Origin: Ascaris suum | Taxonomy: Eukaryota; Nematoda; Chromadorea; Rhabditida; Ascarididae | Direction of reading: 5' to 3' | NCBI GenBank assembly: GCA_013433145.1 | Contig: CM024186.1 | Coordinates: 3,228,001-3,292,000 of the forward strand | Length of the DNA stretch: 64,000 nucleotides | Shown: positions 27,735 to 39,698 of the stretch, in pieces | Position numbering within the stretch: the first letter of the stretch is position 1 | Layout: each line of letters begins with the position of its first letter | Notes under the pieces: generated by a model | The model's input: the letters and a program-made list of their open reading frames with translations, nothing else | Told to the model about the DNA's origin: nothing | Database searches by the model: none | Translations under genes and position numbers: made by a program

Positions 27735-29989
27735 TTCTGACAACGAAAAAACAGATGGCTGACAATTAGCTGCTTGAGCTCGAACTCGAGCTTTATTACA
27801 GTGTTGACCACCTTATTTTTTTAAATAGTAGCTGAGGTATAACATAATTTGAAACAGTAATTTTTCGTTTAGCTAAAATATAATATAGTATAAGAGTGCA
27901 AATATTCCAAACTCTCTTTGAAAGATGGATTGTTCTTATGCCCTCTGGTATTGCTCTTGCAATGTCGACTGGATTTATTTGAATAGCTTACAAACGAAAA
28001 TCAATCAACAATAATGCAAGATGCCCTTGCAATCAATTTATCGCACCAACCGCTCTCATGAATCATTAAAAAATAGCAAAGATGCCGCAATTTAAACTTT
28101 CATTGATTCGACCACTCATATAAATTCCCTATAGAACATGTTAAGCCAAAATGTATATGCAATTTTTTTAACACTTTTAATAAATATTGAACAACTTTTT
28201 GAGAAGTTTATCGGCTGACTTGAGTGATATTTCAACAAATCATTCTAAAGGTGCACGATACCCATAAAGCGTCAGAAATTTACCCGTACTGATTCCTAAA
28301 GTGAAATTCCGAATACTAATCTATGCACACAGATCGCTGTCCAGAGTTCATCGTTATCTCCTTCTCCTTTAAGGTCTTCTCAGTGCTGTTTCATAGAGGC
28401 CTCCGCATAAAGGCAATTCGGCGATTTCAGTCGAAAGAAGACCAGCGCCCCAAAAATCCTCTGCTTGTCGAGGATTTTCTGAGCAAGCGCCTTCTCCTGA
28501 GAATGACGGCAGCCACGGCTTTTTTGCCTCTGTGAAGAACGTTATGAATGCTAACTTTGCTTTCGCGAGGCGAAGGAAATTCTCTCTAAGTTGCAAAAAC
28601 ATAAGGAAAGTGTATGAGATAGTGTTTTCGAACAAACATACCTGAAAAGAAACGTGGCACAGAAATATTCTCAAAGAGACAACAATTGATTGCAGAAGAG
28701 GACACTAGAATATAAAGGATATAGACAGAATTCACAATGGAAGAAACAGAAATACGATGAAGTTGAACGTGCCCAACATCGATGTTGTGTAAATACATTC
28801 GCCCATACGCTATCGAATCAGTGATGACGTCTTAGGGAAAAGTATCATAGTTCTCGCGTGCTGCACTTTTCAGCGTCGACATACTTAAAATATGCTTTAA
28901 CTTCTTCGGGATTACTGCGTTTTTCGTACTTCTGCAATTTCAAATTCGCGCATTGGAACCCGATGCGCTTCTATCTATTTTTCTTTTGAAATGAATGGGG
29001 CTATTGTTTCAAAGTACTGGAGTGAATTTCCCTTTTCAGAACTTTTCAATAACACAATAGATAAGCCGGAATATTTTACCTTCATCTCGTTGCTTTTGGA
29101 ATTTCTCTGCTTCAAGGCATTTATTCTTTTTTTTTCTCTCATAAATAAATTTGCATACCGTTCTCCTTAGATGAGAAAAAACTCAGGTATGAATTCTTAT
29201 CGAATAACTCAGATAAATTCCATAAAACTTTCTGGATTATCTTTAGTTTATCTGATATAAGTCGTTAAGAATTACTCAACGACAATTTTCACATATTGCG
29301 CACATTTTCTATTGATGCATGGCTTAATTTGAGGCGAAGTGCAGTTCTTTAGTCGTTCTATTTTATGGTTCAATTAATTCTACTTTGAACATCGGCTTTT
29401 CTCTCGGTAACTTCTAGTAAATCAGAATTTATAAAATTGCAGATAAACTGCGGGTTATAAAATGTTGTAAAAATACAGTAAAAACAAGCGGAGGTGACTG
29501 AATTTGATGAAATGCGGCACATAGCCATTTAATTCTAACTTTCACCTCAGAAAGTATTTTTTGAGAAGGTATTTCACCGTTTCGGGCGTTGTAGGCCGCC
29601 ATCGTTAGAGTTCTCGAAAGAGCGATTCTTAAGCTATGCAGAAACAACGTAGAAATGTAATCGTTGTACGAACTAGAAAGAAGACATTTTTACGAGGTGA
29701 GTCAACGAAGCGATATGTATTCGAGGTGCAACTGACGTGAACTGCTAAGTTTGAACATGCTATTAAACGCCTGAAATATGCGCAACTTGCGAAAGCACTT
29801 AGCCCTTAGAAATGAAACACATATGCAACAATCCTTTAAAAGTCATAGGGGCAAATAGATAGGAAAGTTCGGAATTGTCAAACGCTCTTCAAAAACTGCT
29901 AACGCTGCTGATTGTATCTCCAATTTCTTTTCTAACTATGAGCGCTTTGAAGCACTAACTGAATCCGTGATTTGTTCCCTCAAAGTTTC
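27735..29989. other. Intergenic or unassigned
   Basis: A GC-richer island at about 28340-28560 is open in two opposing frames but has no splice context; it resembles an old interspersed repeat. The rest is AT-rich with no gene recognised. Confidence 0.45.
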
Positions 29990-30660
29990 CAAGTGATCCT
30001 TGCTCTCTTTTGGCAAGGCCATCGGAAAAGGTGAAACGGAAGACTGTGGCAGACGTGAAGGAGTCGACTGGAACATCAATCACTGTTGAAATTTGAAGCG
30101 GATGGTGTATCAAGGAATTGTCTATTGCGGCAAAAGTCAACTATGCTAGCAATAGATTTGTCATAAATGCATTCATATGTTTAAAGAAATCACCCATCCA
30201 TTACAATGAGCGGGAACTTAGACAAGCTTATCTGAAAATCTTCAACAGCACTGGCATCGATGAAATGCCGATATGCGAAGTGGCAACTAGATCAGGCGCA
30301 ATAGTGATGTGCGCTTTTAAAATAGCATAAGACAGGTTGTGGCTTGCGGAAGAAAACAGAGACCGCAAAGAGAAAACGACTACAAGTAGTTCAGATGATA
30401 AAGGACAAATCTACCGGCTGAGATGGTGATACGGTTTAGTCGGATGAGAATAAAACGCAGAATTTTGTGGAGACGAAGAAAACAAAGAGCTCGATCTGTA
30501 ACTTCTGGAAAAATTGAGCTGCACAGCTCATAAAGTGCGACTTGTGCTTGTAGATGGTCTAAGTGCAGCAACACTGCTTACCGAAGTCGACGCATTGGTG
30601 GGGGTCATAGGGAAATCCACGAAAACACAACAACGTAACGCCTCGACGCAAAATCTGGCG
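29990..30660 (+). pseudogene. Degenerate coding relic
   Basis: One plus-strand frame reads as protein-like sequence from about 30030 to 30410 but is interrupted by TGA, TAA and TGA. Parts include VKRKTVADVKESTGTS, then a 70-codon open piece with KSPIHYNERELRQAYLKIF and STGIDEMPICEVATRSG, then LAEENRDRKEKTTTSSSD. A second interrupted piece follows at about 30470-30660 (KVRLVLVDGLSAATLLTEVD). Composition is GC-richer than the flanks. This pattern suits a decayed gene or element ORF more than introns, since stops fall within the protein-like sequence. Family not recognised. Confidence 0.4.
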
Positions 30661-32799
30661 TGAATTTATTCATATTTGTTAAATCTTTCAAACTCCCGGT
30701 ATGGCACAAAATGTTGCCTTCACATGAAGGAGGACGCTACTAAAGTGCTGTCTCTTAAGGCACAAAACAAACGAAAATGTGGAGGTTTCTCCGATAAATG
30801 CTTTTAGATGAATAGATTTTTCGTTTCATCCTGCTCCTGAATAATTGAAAAAAAACTCAAGGTCCAGTAAGTACAGTATAACTACAAGTTCTATTCTTTA
30901 TACAGCAAAAGAGACTTTACTGTACCGTCTCAAATTCAGAACCATAAATGGAGTATAAGCATAATATATCTATTTTTTGAACAAATTATTAAAAATTAAG
31001 ACTCGTTCCATTCCTGAAGTCAGTTAGCAGCATTATGCGGAAAATTTAATGGAGAGCCGTAACGTGTCAAATAAATCATCAAAAATTCAATGGGACTATA
31101 AATAAAAGCGCTTCGATGAACTTCTAGATAAAATGGCCAAATTAGAAAAATGTCAGATTGTATCAGAATTACGCTATCCATTCGATATAGAATATTTCTG
31201 TTGGAAAATACTTAAAAAGAAATGAAAACTTATCAATAAAATCGTTCTAAATAAAGATAACGACAACATTCAAAAAAAAATCTTCCAACTTCCAGTGATA
31301 AATTGCAACTTTTATTCATATTTGAAATTCTTTCAACTCTTTATTTGCATACAACTTTATACGCAATAAAGCAGAAAATGCTTTATTTTCAACATTCTTC
31401 TTCATAAAAATTATCCAATAGAAATTGATTTCATAGACGGAGAAATCAATCAAAAGAAAAAAAAATGGTCATAGAAAAATTCGATCTCAAAAAACAACAA
31501 AAAATTTCATCTAATCACTAAGCTATCTGATAGAATATGAAATAAGAATCTGCGTTAATTACAAGGTATTCCAAAAAAAAATGATTGCTGCGGTTATAGA
31601 ATATGTCATCCTTTCCCTTCTATGTGGCTTTTTATTTCTCGGTTTAGGAAAAAATCGTTAATTGGAGCAATAGATCGGCGGAGCAATATGCAATTAAAGC
31701 CAGTTCTAGCCCAATCCGCTATGATTTTTTAAAATTGTACCACATTATATTTTATATCTTCAAAAATTCCGAAACCTCTGTTATATATACTTTTAGCGTT
31801 GCGATGTCTCATGAATTGTCTTATATTACGTTTCAGGATACTAGAAGTTTCTTAAATCGCTCAATAATTTTCGTGTAAGTTGAATTATATTTTGCCTCAT
31901 CCCGAGGAAAATTTCATAAAGAATCGTTTAATGTGATTTATTGCCCGTAGAAATTCATGAACTGTACTATGGCGCAGAACTTTGCCTCATCTCCTTTACC
32001 GAAGAAAGTATGAATAATGCTTGATGTGTTAATAATCAGCACTATGGCGCAGAACACTGATGGGAGTAGAAGCAAGGGTCTGTTCATTCAGGTAGCTGGA
32101 GATTAGGGAGACGACCTATCGATAAAAAGTAAATACATATCGACTTGAACAGGTAATAAAGAAGGATTCAGGAAATTCAGGTTTATAGGAATCACGAAAG
32201 GAATAATTAATTATGAAAGAAAACGCCGAGTCGTCAGTTTCGGGAGCTTGGCATTCCCATCGCATCGCTCGTTTTGTTGTTGCTTCTAACAACAGGAGCA
32301 AAGATTAAACAAAGCCACTCCAATAGAACACACGTCACTGTTAGTGACACCTGTTTATGCCATCATTTGCAGATCAAAACTCTCCGTCCAAATGTATTAT
32401 CTCTGAGAAAAAAAATTAAACTATGACAAAAAAAAGGATGACTTGCAGAAAAATTAAACAAACTATTCTTACAATCTTATCACTTACCAGACAGGTGTCA
32501 AAAAAATGCACACTGCTTTTAAGTTCAATTTTCAAAAGTAGTTTTTTTTTCTTTGCAATGGAGAAATGAGCTTCGCGTATATTATTTCACTTCTTCACTT
32601 TTGATCCTCATGAATACAGAGTGCTCATTCAAAAATAATACAATGCTGCTACAGTTGTATTTCTCTTCATCCTCAAATCTGATCCTATTCACTCGCAGTC
32701 AGGTTTTTTTTTAATTAAATTCGATAGCGGCTATCATGTAACAAACACCTTATCCTGTCCAGTAAAAATATACCTTTTTTGGATTTTAGCTTTAGTTAC
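30661..32799. other. Intergenic or unassigned
   Basis: A 14-base phrase ctatggcgcagaac occurs at about 31968 and again near 32042. A 32-codon plus ORF at 32210-32308 (MKENAESSVSGAWHSHRIA) has coding-like composition but no partners. Nothing else recognised. Confidence 0.45.
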
Positions 32800-32963
32800 T
32801 ATATCAAACGAGTTGCACTCAAATGCAATGATATGCAAAGACCGCAACTTTTCAAAAATTTTTAATCCACTGTAATTTTGTGCAAAAACGATACGGCGCA
32901 TTGGAATAAATAATTTATGACCATAAGGAAATAGAACCAAATATTCTTCAGTTCTACAATCCA
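32800..32963 (-). CDS. LRR-like internal exon of an unidentified gene
   Basis: The exon lies between a GATGCAG acceptor and an ATA|GTAACT donor: two bases then 54 codons ending in phase 0. The peptide includes EEYLVLFPYGHKLFIPMRR and FEKLRSLHIIAFECNSF; the latter has the hydrophobic spacing of a leucine-rich repeat and resembles the repeats of the F-box gene 8 kb away on the same strand. It may be a second, divergent or partly lost F-box/LRR family member. No F-box exon was found upstream. Confidence 0.45.
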
Positions 32964-34239
32964 CTGCATCCCCTACCTTCTTACCTCTTCAGGTTCTCGC
33001 TTTCAACTCCGAATATTCCTTCGTCCTCTAGGAAACTTCCGGGATGCGAAAATTCCTCCATGAGGGTCTGAGGAAGGCGGAAAGCTCCCCAACTCTCGTA
33101 GGCAAGAGCACGCCTTCACTTCGCTGGTTCCCATTCTATACACTAACACAGGCACAACAGGTTCCATAGTTAACCTCAAAAATATACGTTTGCAAAAACA
33201 CATGAAGAACAAATGTTCGAAGGAAAACGGCCACAAAAGTGTTTCAAAACTAAAGAGTTTTGTTAGGAAGTGTTTTAGAGAAGAAAATGTGACAGCATCT
33301 GAATTTTTTTTTTGGGAGGGCGAATCAATGAAATGTATTTTAAAAAACTTCAAAATTTCTTCCCGAAAAATTGAGAGACTTTTCAACGAAAATATAAAAA
33401 TGAAACGATTTAGCGTACATTGAAGAAAAACTTTCACATTCTATTTGATGCCATATTGTCGGCATTTTTAGCAGATATTCGGCGATTACTTTTTATTCAT
33501 ATGATAGTCATATCTGTTCGGCATCTTTTTTTCTATATATTCTTATCGTATTTTCGAATGAGTTTTTACGCATATTAAGCATCGAATTTTTCGAACCTCG
33601 CATTAGATTAGTTGAAATTTTCATAGAGTCATAATGATAGAAAAAAAACAGCATTAATTGCGTATCGAAAAAAAAATGAAAAATTTTTGAGAATAACTCG
33701 AGAGAAATATATTGTGATAAATTTTTTTTACATTGAAATATGGAATATTGTTTTGTGGTTCTTTTTTCTTCTGCTTTCTGCTTAAAATTTTAAAAAATGG
33801 TATTTAGTATTCAATGCAAAAGAAAGCCTCTGCTCACCCATAGAAATAAGTATATTGGTATGTTTTAAAAGTATATTTAGTAAACTTCAAGCAGATCGGC
33901 TGACCTAGTAGGCAGATCGCTGACGAAATAGATAGAGATTAATTAATTATGCAGATGATAGCAACGTAGATAGACACATACACGACTAGATTGTTTCAGA
34001 CACATAGATAGACACATCAAAGATAGACACATACAATTATATTTCAATCAGTATATATTTGAAGGAAATGTTCAATTGGACGATTAAATGAAATACGATC
34101 ACAGCTATTAATAATACAAAATTTGGTTGATTAGCGCAATTTTACTTCTATTTTTCGACAGTCGATTATTTTTGCGCTGATTTTCAACTCATTGCAAGGA
34201 AATTAGCCGAAAAGCTTTCCACCATCAATTGGCCGGTTT
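32964..34239. other. Intergenic or unassigned
   Basis: A GC-richer island at about 33005-33150 is open on the minus strand without splice context. Short repeats of (t)agacacata occur four times at 33965-34035. No gene recognised. Confidence 0.5.
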
Positions 34240-34710
34240 TCAAACGGTTCCCCTCTCCCATAACCAATGCAAACATAATTCATGTTTTATGAATGAATCA
34301 GAACAGTTAAGTTTATATAGACGAATTGCGTCGCTTAACTTATTAACGATCAATTCATAATACATGCAATTCTTTTGCAATAGAGCGGTTGTAGCAATGC
34401 ACATCACGGCTACACCATTATCAGTATTAAATGTACTTGATATTTCCATATCAGTAAATATGAAGTTTGGTTTTATTAGAGTGGATTTTCTGGAACTAAA
34501 CGGAATCTTTAAATATTTTCCAGGCGGAATTGTGATAGAAATGAAAATAATCGCCAAAATTGTAGAATTAAAAATTGAATTATCGAGATATTTAATCAAT
34601 TTAACATGGAAAATCAATAAATACAAAGCAGAGAGAGAAGCAAAAATTATTAAAGGATCGGATACTTGAAACATACATTCATTTATTTCCTGAAGAAGTG
34701 TATTCGGCAA
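34240..34710 (-). CDS. Unidentified membrane-protein-like ORF
   Basis: The frame is stop-free for about 156 codons, very unlikely by chance at this base composition. It encodes at least two strong hydrophobic helices (PLIIFASLSALYLLIF and STILAIIFISITIP) and a third weaker one (GVAVMCIATTALL), with Lys/Arg-rich joints. An acceptor CTTCTTCAG at about 34691-34699 could start the exon in phase 0 (EINECMFQVSDPL). An upstream open segment at 34727-34853 (HSRAYFLTYLHIPLFILIFE) is also helical and ends at AAAG|GTAAGA. A 101-codon plus-strand ORF overlaps, so the coding strand is not certain. Family not recognised; a chemoreceptor-like serpentine protein is one possibility. Confidence 0.4.
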   Translation of the reverse strand: MPNTLLQEINECMFQVSDPLIIFASLSALYLLIFHVKLIKYLDNSIFNSTILAIIFISITIPPGKYLKIPFSSRKSTLIKPNFIFTDMEISSTFNTDNGVAVMCIATTALLQKNCMYYELIVNKLSDAIRLYKLNCSDSFIKHELCLHWLWERGTV

Positions 34711-35010
34711 CTCTTACCTTTACAAATCGAAAATTGTAATTTCGAATGGGAGAATAAATCTTTTTTCTTTGATAGATGTATTCAAAGATGAGTATAAACA
34801 ATGGAATATGCAAATAGGTAAGGAAGTAAGCGCGTGAATGAATATTGACAGCCTAGTGTCCATATTGTCTATACTAATCAACAACTGTGAGCACACATAC
34901 ACACAGATAGATACGATCAGAAGAAAACGACGATGCTTGTTGATCGACGTAATGAACAGAGCACTGTATGCTTTTGTGTGTTGATGCGCTTTTGTGTAAA
35001 TGTTTCCCAG

Positions 35011-35539
35011 GTGGCATAAAGAGCGAAGATTGTCAAACCGGTCCGTGCATCGTGTTTTATGCACCGTTACGCGATTCACAAGCTGAATGTAAAAAAATTG
35101 ATTTATATTATCGTCGAATCATTTGCGTACGATGCGTCAAAAGTGATGCTTTGTAACTGAAGGAAATCTGTTTAAAAATGATAATAATAAAGAATTGATA
35201 ATGCAACATAATTATCTATATTTGTTTCAGTTATATTTGTTATGAGTGACTAATTATATCAATTGAATTTAAGCATGCAAAGGTATTTCTATAACGCATG
35301 ATACTTATCCAGCGGTTTTCATAAATATGCCGCAGAACAGTTCTATAGCCGATTTTGCGGCTATGGATCCAAAGCATATTATACGCTACTGGAAATATGG
35401 TACCGTAGTGACGAAGACATGGATTCACGAAGGTGATTGTTTCGCTTATTCGTTATTCTTGATTGAGCGCATTTAATGAATAAAGGCTGTTAGGTATTCT
35501 TCAATTGCAGGAAATATTCAAAAACTAAATGCTTATTAG
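35011..35539 (+). CDS. Three-exon 3' end of an unidentified cysteine-containing protein
   Basis: Exons at 35011-35142, 35274-35432 and 35511-35539 join in matching phase (1 and 1) and end at TAG 35537-35539. Acceptors are TTTCCCAG, ATTTAAG and ATTGCAG; both donors are weak GTGAT(G/T). The first exon has six cysteines (SEDCQTGPCIVFYAP, ECKKIDLYYRRIICVRCVK), the second reads FINMPQNSSIADFAAMDPKH and RYWKYGTVVTKTWIHE, the last GNIQKLNAY-stop. Alternatively exon 1 ends at its own TAA (35154-35156) if its weak donor is unused. No 5' exon was found and the family is not recognised. The opposite strand at 35240-35428 is also open, a likely shadow. Confidence 0.4.
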
Positions 35540-35783
35540 AGAAGCATTAACTCACTTTGGAAACAAATTTACCTAGCGAAAAGCAAGTTGACAGATATTA
35601 TGGAAGATTGCAACAGCGACAAGAACACTTGCGGAATTTCTTGCTCTGAATGTAATTATATCAGGAATTCATCCACAATTACAAAGAAAAATAGTTTAAC
35701 GGTCAAACCTAAGAATAGAACTAAGATAGATGCAACGAACAGATAACTGTCTTCAGTGATACTTGTCCTTCTATGTTTCATAC

Positions 35784-35907
35784 CTGCTTGCATTTAGAAG
35801 ACGTCTTTCGTTTAAAAAATCGCTCGTCGATTTCATCGATTTCATATCGGACACACTTGTCGCTTTCATGTTCGCACGTTCCCGATCTATATTCAACATG
35901 CTGAGTA
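35784..35907 (-). CDS. Splice-flanked orphan exon
   Basis: A 124-base segment lies between a strong TTTCTTTCAG acceptor and a CAG|GTATGA donor and is open in two frames. One reads MLNIDRERANMKATSVSD then NERRLLNASR; the other is Cys/Glu/Lys-rich. The second frame would join in phase to the helical segment at 34727-34853, giving a cytosolic stretch before a membrane helix, but that join is speculative. Confidence 0.35.
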
Positions 35908-36790
35908 CTGAAAGAAACAAAGAAATCACCGGGTCAATGCGAAAATACGCTCAACTATAATATCAGCTTAAACATCTCGTCAGCTTCTTTTCGAACTTGA
36001 ATTCCACTGCCGTGTTTAGTCGAAGTATCCCCAAGTGATGTCTCTTGGAACGTATCCTCTTCCCATCACCTCACCCCCAATCCTCCTCCCCCCTACCCCC
36101 ACCTATGAAATCATGATGCATCATCATTTCAAAAAATAAATTTTTCACAGGGGGACTTTATTCAAGAATGTTTTGGTGACTAAGAATCTATCATCCTTTC
36201 CTCTTAACTTTCAACCATAATATGGAAACTTCATTTGAAGCTCTTCACGTTTTTTTACATTATTTTATAACTAATCTGTTACCAGTATTGTTATACTTGC
36301 TACCTAATAATGCAGTAACACTATTAAATATACCAAAATTTGATGTTATTCTGCTGCTACAGCGAGAGAAATTATACGCTGTAAACTAATTGTAATTGAG
36401 CGCTCTATCATAACTAGCAAACCTTCGACTCGTTAACAACCTTCGACTTCGACTCTTTCTTGGAGGAGTTAACAAATAAAAGTAAAATAAATAGCACTTT
36501 AAACAAAAGTGATATAAGACAATTATGATTTTCTCTACAAATGCTAGAGTAAAGAAATATCCTAACACAACACTCGACAATAGCGATTAATCCTAATATA
36601 AATCCAGAAGATCATCCTTCATAATAAAAAGTTGTCATGAGTATCCATTCTCTTCATCTCTCAGCAATAATTTTCTATAGGAAAATTTATTCAGCCTCCA
36701 AAGCAACCCATTATGTATTCACTCATTAATTCATTTCTCCAAAGGGAAAATAAACAGATGCAGTCTTTATAAATATATTAGACTTTATAG

Positions 36791-36918
<128 letters not shown>

Positions 36919-37411
36919 AATAATCGCTCAATTTTTCCAAGCTCACGCGAACAAGATAAAGTTACCTATTACTTACCCTAATACCTATTAAATCCATTTT
37001 TGTATAATTAATTGCCAGTTGTGTTCGTTAATCAAACACAACTATTATACGATGAATATATATTATCTTATCGTTTAGATGATAGTATTTGCCTTTGCAT
37101 CGTTGTGGATTTTCTTTGCAACATATTCATAGAATTCTAAAAGGAGACAAATAATATGACTCATATATGAAAGTTCACCGATTTTTGCCCGGAACAGCTA
37201 TAATACATATTGGCACTAATATACCAAATAGGCGAAACAAGAAATAAATAGAACGAATATATTTCAATGCAACTTATCACCTCCAAGATCAGTGCAAGCG
37301 AATATTTTTGTAACAGGATACAGGTAAAGATAATAGCTTCCGCTAATTTTTCATCGAATCAGCGGATAAAACTTCAATTTTTCATCGTCTTGTGCAGAAT
37401 TAATCTATAAA

Positions 37412-37550
<139 letters not shown>

Positions 37551-39317
37551 TATGTTTGACGTGTTGAAGCTCTCGACTTCAGCTTCATAGCAATGCCCGA
37601 TCGCTCAGGTTTAACCCACTCTTTAATCGAATACTGAGGTTACCAAAAAACTGGTGAGGAAATGACCACGCAAAACTGCCCATCATTGTAGAATTCTTCA
37701 CCGATGTTACACATGTTATAGTTTTTTCTTGCTATTCACAAATTATTGATTCTATGTGTACTTTTGATCTTGAACCATCGAAAAGCGGTGAAAATTTTAC
37801 AATTTCGCTTGCGGTCTACCAAGCATCCGTTAATCACTATCCAGGCTTCTTCAAATATGGATGATAGAGAACAGCTTAAATCTCTTCATTTAATTTACAA
37901 CTGATTAGTCGATGAAATATCAATGCATGCTTATAGGAAATCATTAAATTCTCTCTATATTTCCACTTATAGTCTTTCATCTAATAAAACCTTATGGAGG
38001 TACCAAATGCAGTGATAGAATATACAAAGGCTCAACTCATGTTAATCAATATTGTAAATTACCTGCCTCTATGCAAGGTTCACTGCGTTCATCGAAGTAT
38101 TTGATGATTCGTTTTTGAAGCGCTTTGTTTTTGCAGTTATTTCATGCAACTGCACGACAATACAGTGTTTCAGATGAAAGAACAATATCATTACCATCAC
38201 CCTTCATTTTTAAACGCTTGAGCATTTCAGGTCGTTTACATATAGGGTGCGGTTTTAATGAGTTTTTAATAATTAACTGAAAACTATAACGACTTAGAGC
38301 ATTCATCGAAGGGGCAGTACTACAGGCAATCTATAATTACTGTTTTGGATATTCAGGGGTTTCTAAGAAAAATTACATGAGTACTCTTTGTTGAAATTGT
38401 ATTCATATGCTTGTACTTCTTATCAGTGAGCAAGAACCTCAATGAATCGATGAGAATATGGCCATCAGGTACTCAGACAAACTTAAGTGGTTTATTTTTC
38501 TCGCCAAATATGCCACACACAAGATAGATAAAAACAAGCGAAGATGGCGTCATTGACTTGACAATCCGAATATGGCGAGTTTTTGTATAAGCCTATTTTT
38601 ATGATGTATGCAATGATAAGGTCGGCATGTTCATCTTTCTTATCAACTCAATCAACTAAACTGATATTGGAACACTATCATAGTCAATAGTCCAACGGTT
38701 GCAGTAGTCGTTCTCATTTCTATTTTAATTTAAAGTGTCCATCGTTTTTCATACTTTTTACTCCCTCCTTAAATTTATTATATCGTTTAGAAAAAAATTC
38801 TTTTTTTTACATAAATTCATAGAGTATTGGTACCTGAACTCATTTTTCTTATAATTAATAATGAAAACAACTAGTCCACCTGAAATGCAAACAAACAACG
38901 CAATAATATAAAATCGTTTAGATCAGTAAAAGCATAATTCATAAAAATTCTTATTGCATCTATAACTTTTATTCTATTATTGAATGATTCTGAAGTAATA
39001 TTAGTTTATTGAGGATGAATTCACTGTCCTAAATGTTTGTCGCATAGATTATTATTTCTATGCTATTTTCTGAGAAAATTTATTCGTTTTAGAAAGCTCT
39101 TAAGCACTATTCATTGTGAAGCGAGTTTTGCAAAAAATTTTTTTCAATATTTGCGAAATTTTGGATAAGATTTTTCTGCAATATTTTGAAATGATGAATA
39201 GAATTCAAGCATAGATATCATCAATAATTGCATGGCGCTCTAATGACTGCGAATATCGCCTCATTGTTTTCATGATTTATGTTGGCTTGATTAATTAAGA
39301 AACGAATACTTCCCCCT

Positions 39318-39335
39318 CCCCCCCCCCCCCCCCCC
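39318..39335. repeat. Poly-C run
   Basis: Eighteen consecutive C about 360 bases upstream of the P-glycoprotein start codon, preceded by TCCCCCT. Confidence 0.95.
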
Positions 39336-39656
39336 ACAAAAAAAATTGTCTTATATACATATATTATTGAAATAAATGAATAAAGTTCATTATAAAGTTG
39401 AAATAAAGCTTATTATGTAAAATACATATATGCAAATTTAATTCGGCAGCTAGTGCCTAAAATTTAAAAATACATATACATATTTTTTGATAGCACTAAT
39501 ATTCGGATTTCTTTTATGGATAACAAACGGGAATTTATTGCGCAAGGTAACTTTTGAATAAATAATGATGAGTGTAAAAATTACTTGAAAACTAACTGAA
39601 ACTTACAGGCGTAAGGTAATTAAATTTAATTGTTCGATGTCGAATATTCTAATTTC

Positions 39657-39658
39657 AG
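39657..39658 (+). promoter_or_regulatory. Probable trans-splice (or 5' UTR) acceptor of the P-glycoprotein gene
   Basis: CTAATTTCAG ends 40 bases upstream of the ATG at 39699. It is a near-ideal nematode acceptor with no coding exon before it, which suits spliced-leader addition; a 5' UTR intron is the alternative. Confidence 0.45.
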
Positions 39659-39698
39659 CACTTTGAAAATATTCTATCAAGTAAAGGGAATCTAAGAA

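Noticed and set aside
28369..28674. 101-codon minus ORF
   Set aside because: It overlaps an equally open plus frame in a GC-raised island with no splice signals; kept only as a possible old repeat.
33003..33437. 144-codon minus ORF
   Set aside because: One third is Phe/Leu-rich low-complexity and the rest a GC-raised island; no splice or family support.
35240..35428. Minus-strand ORF of 62 codons
   Set aside because: It mirrors the plus exon 35274-35432, which has better splice-phase agreement; no minus donor of quality was found.
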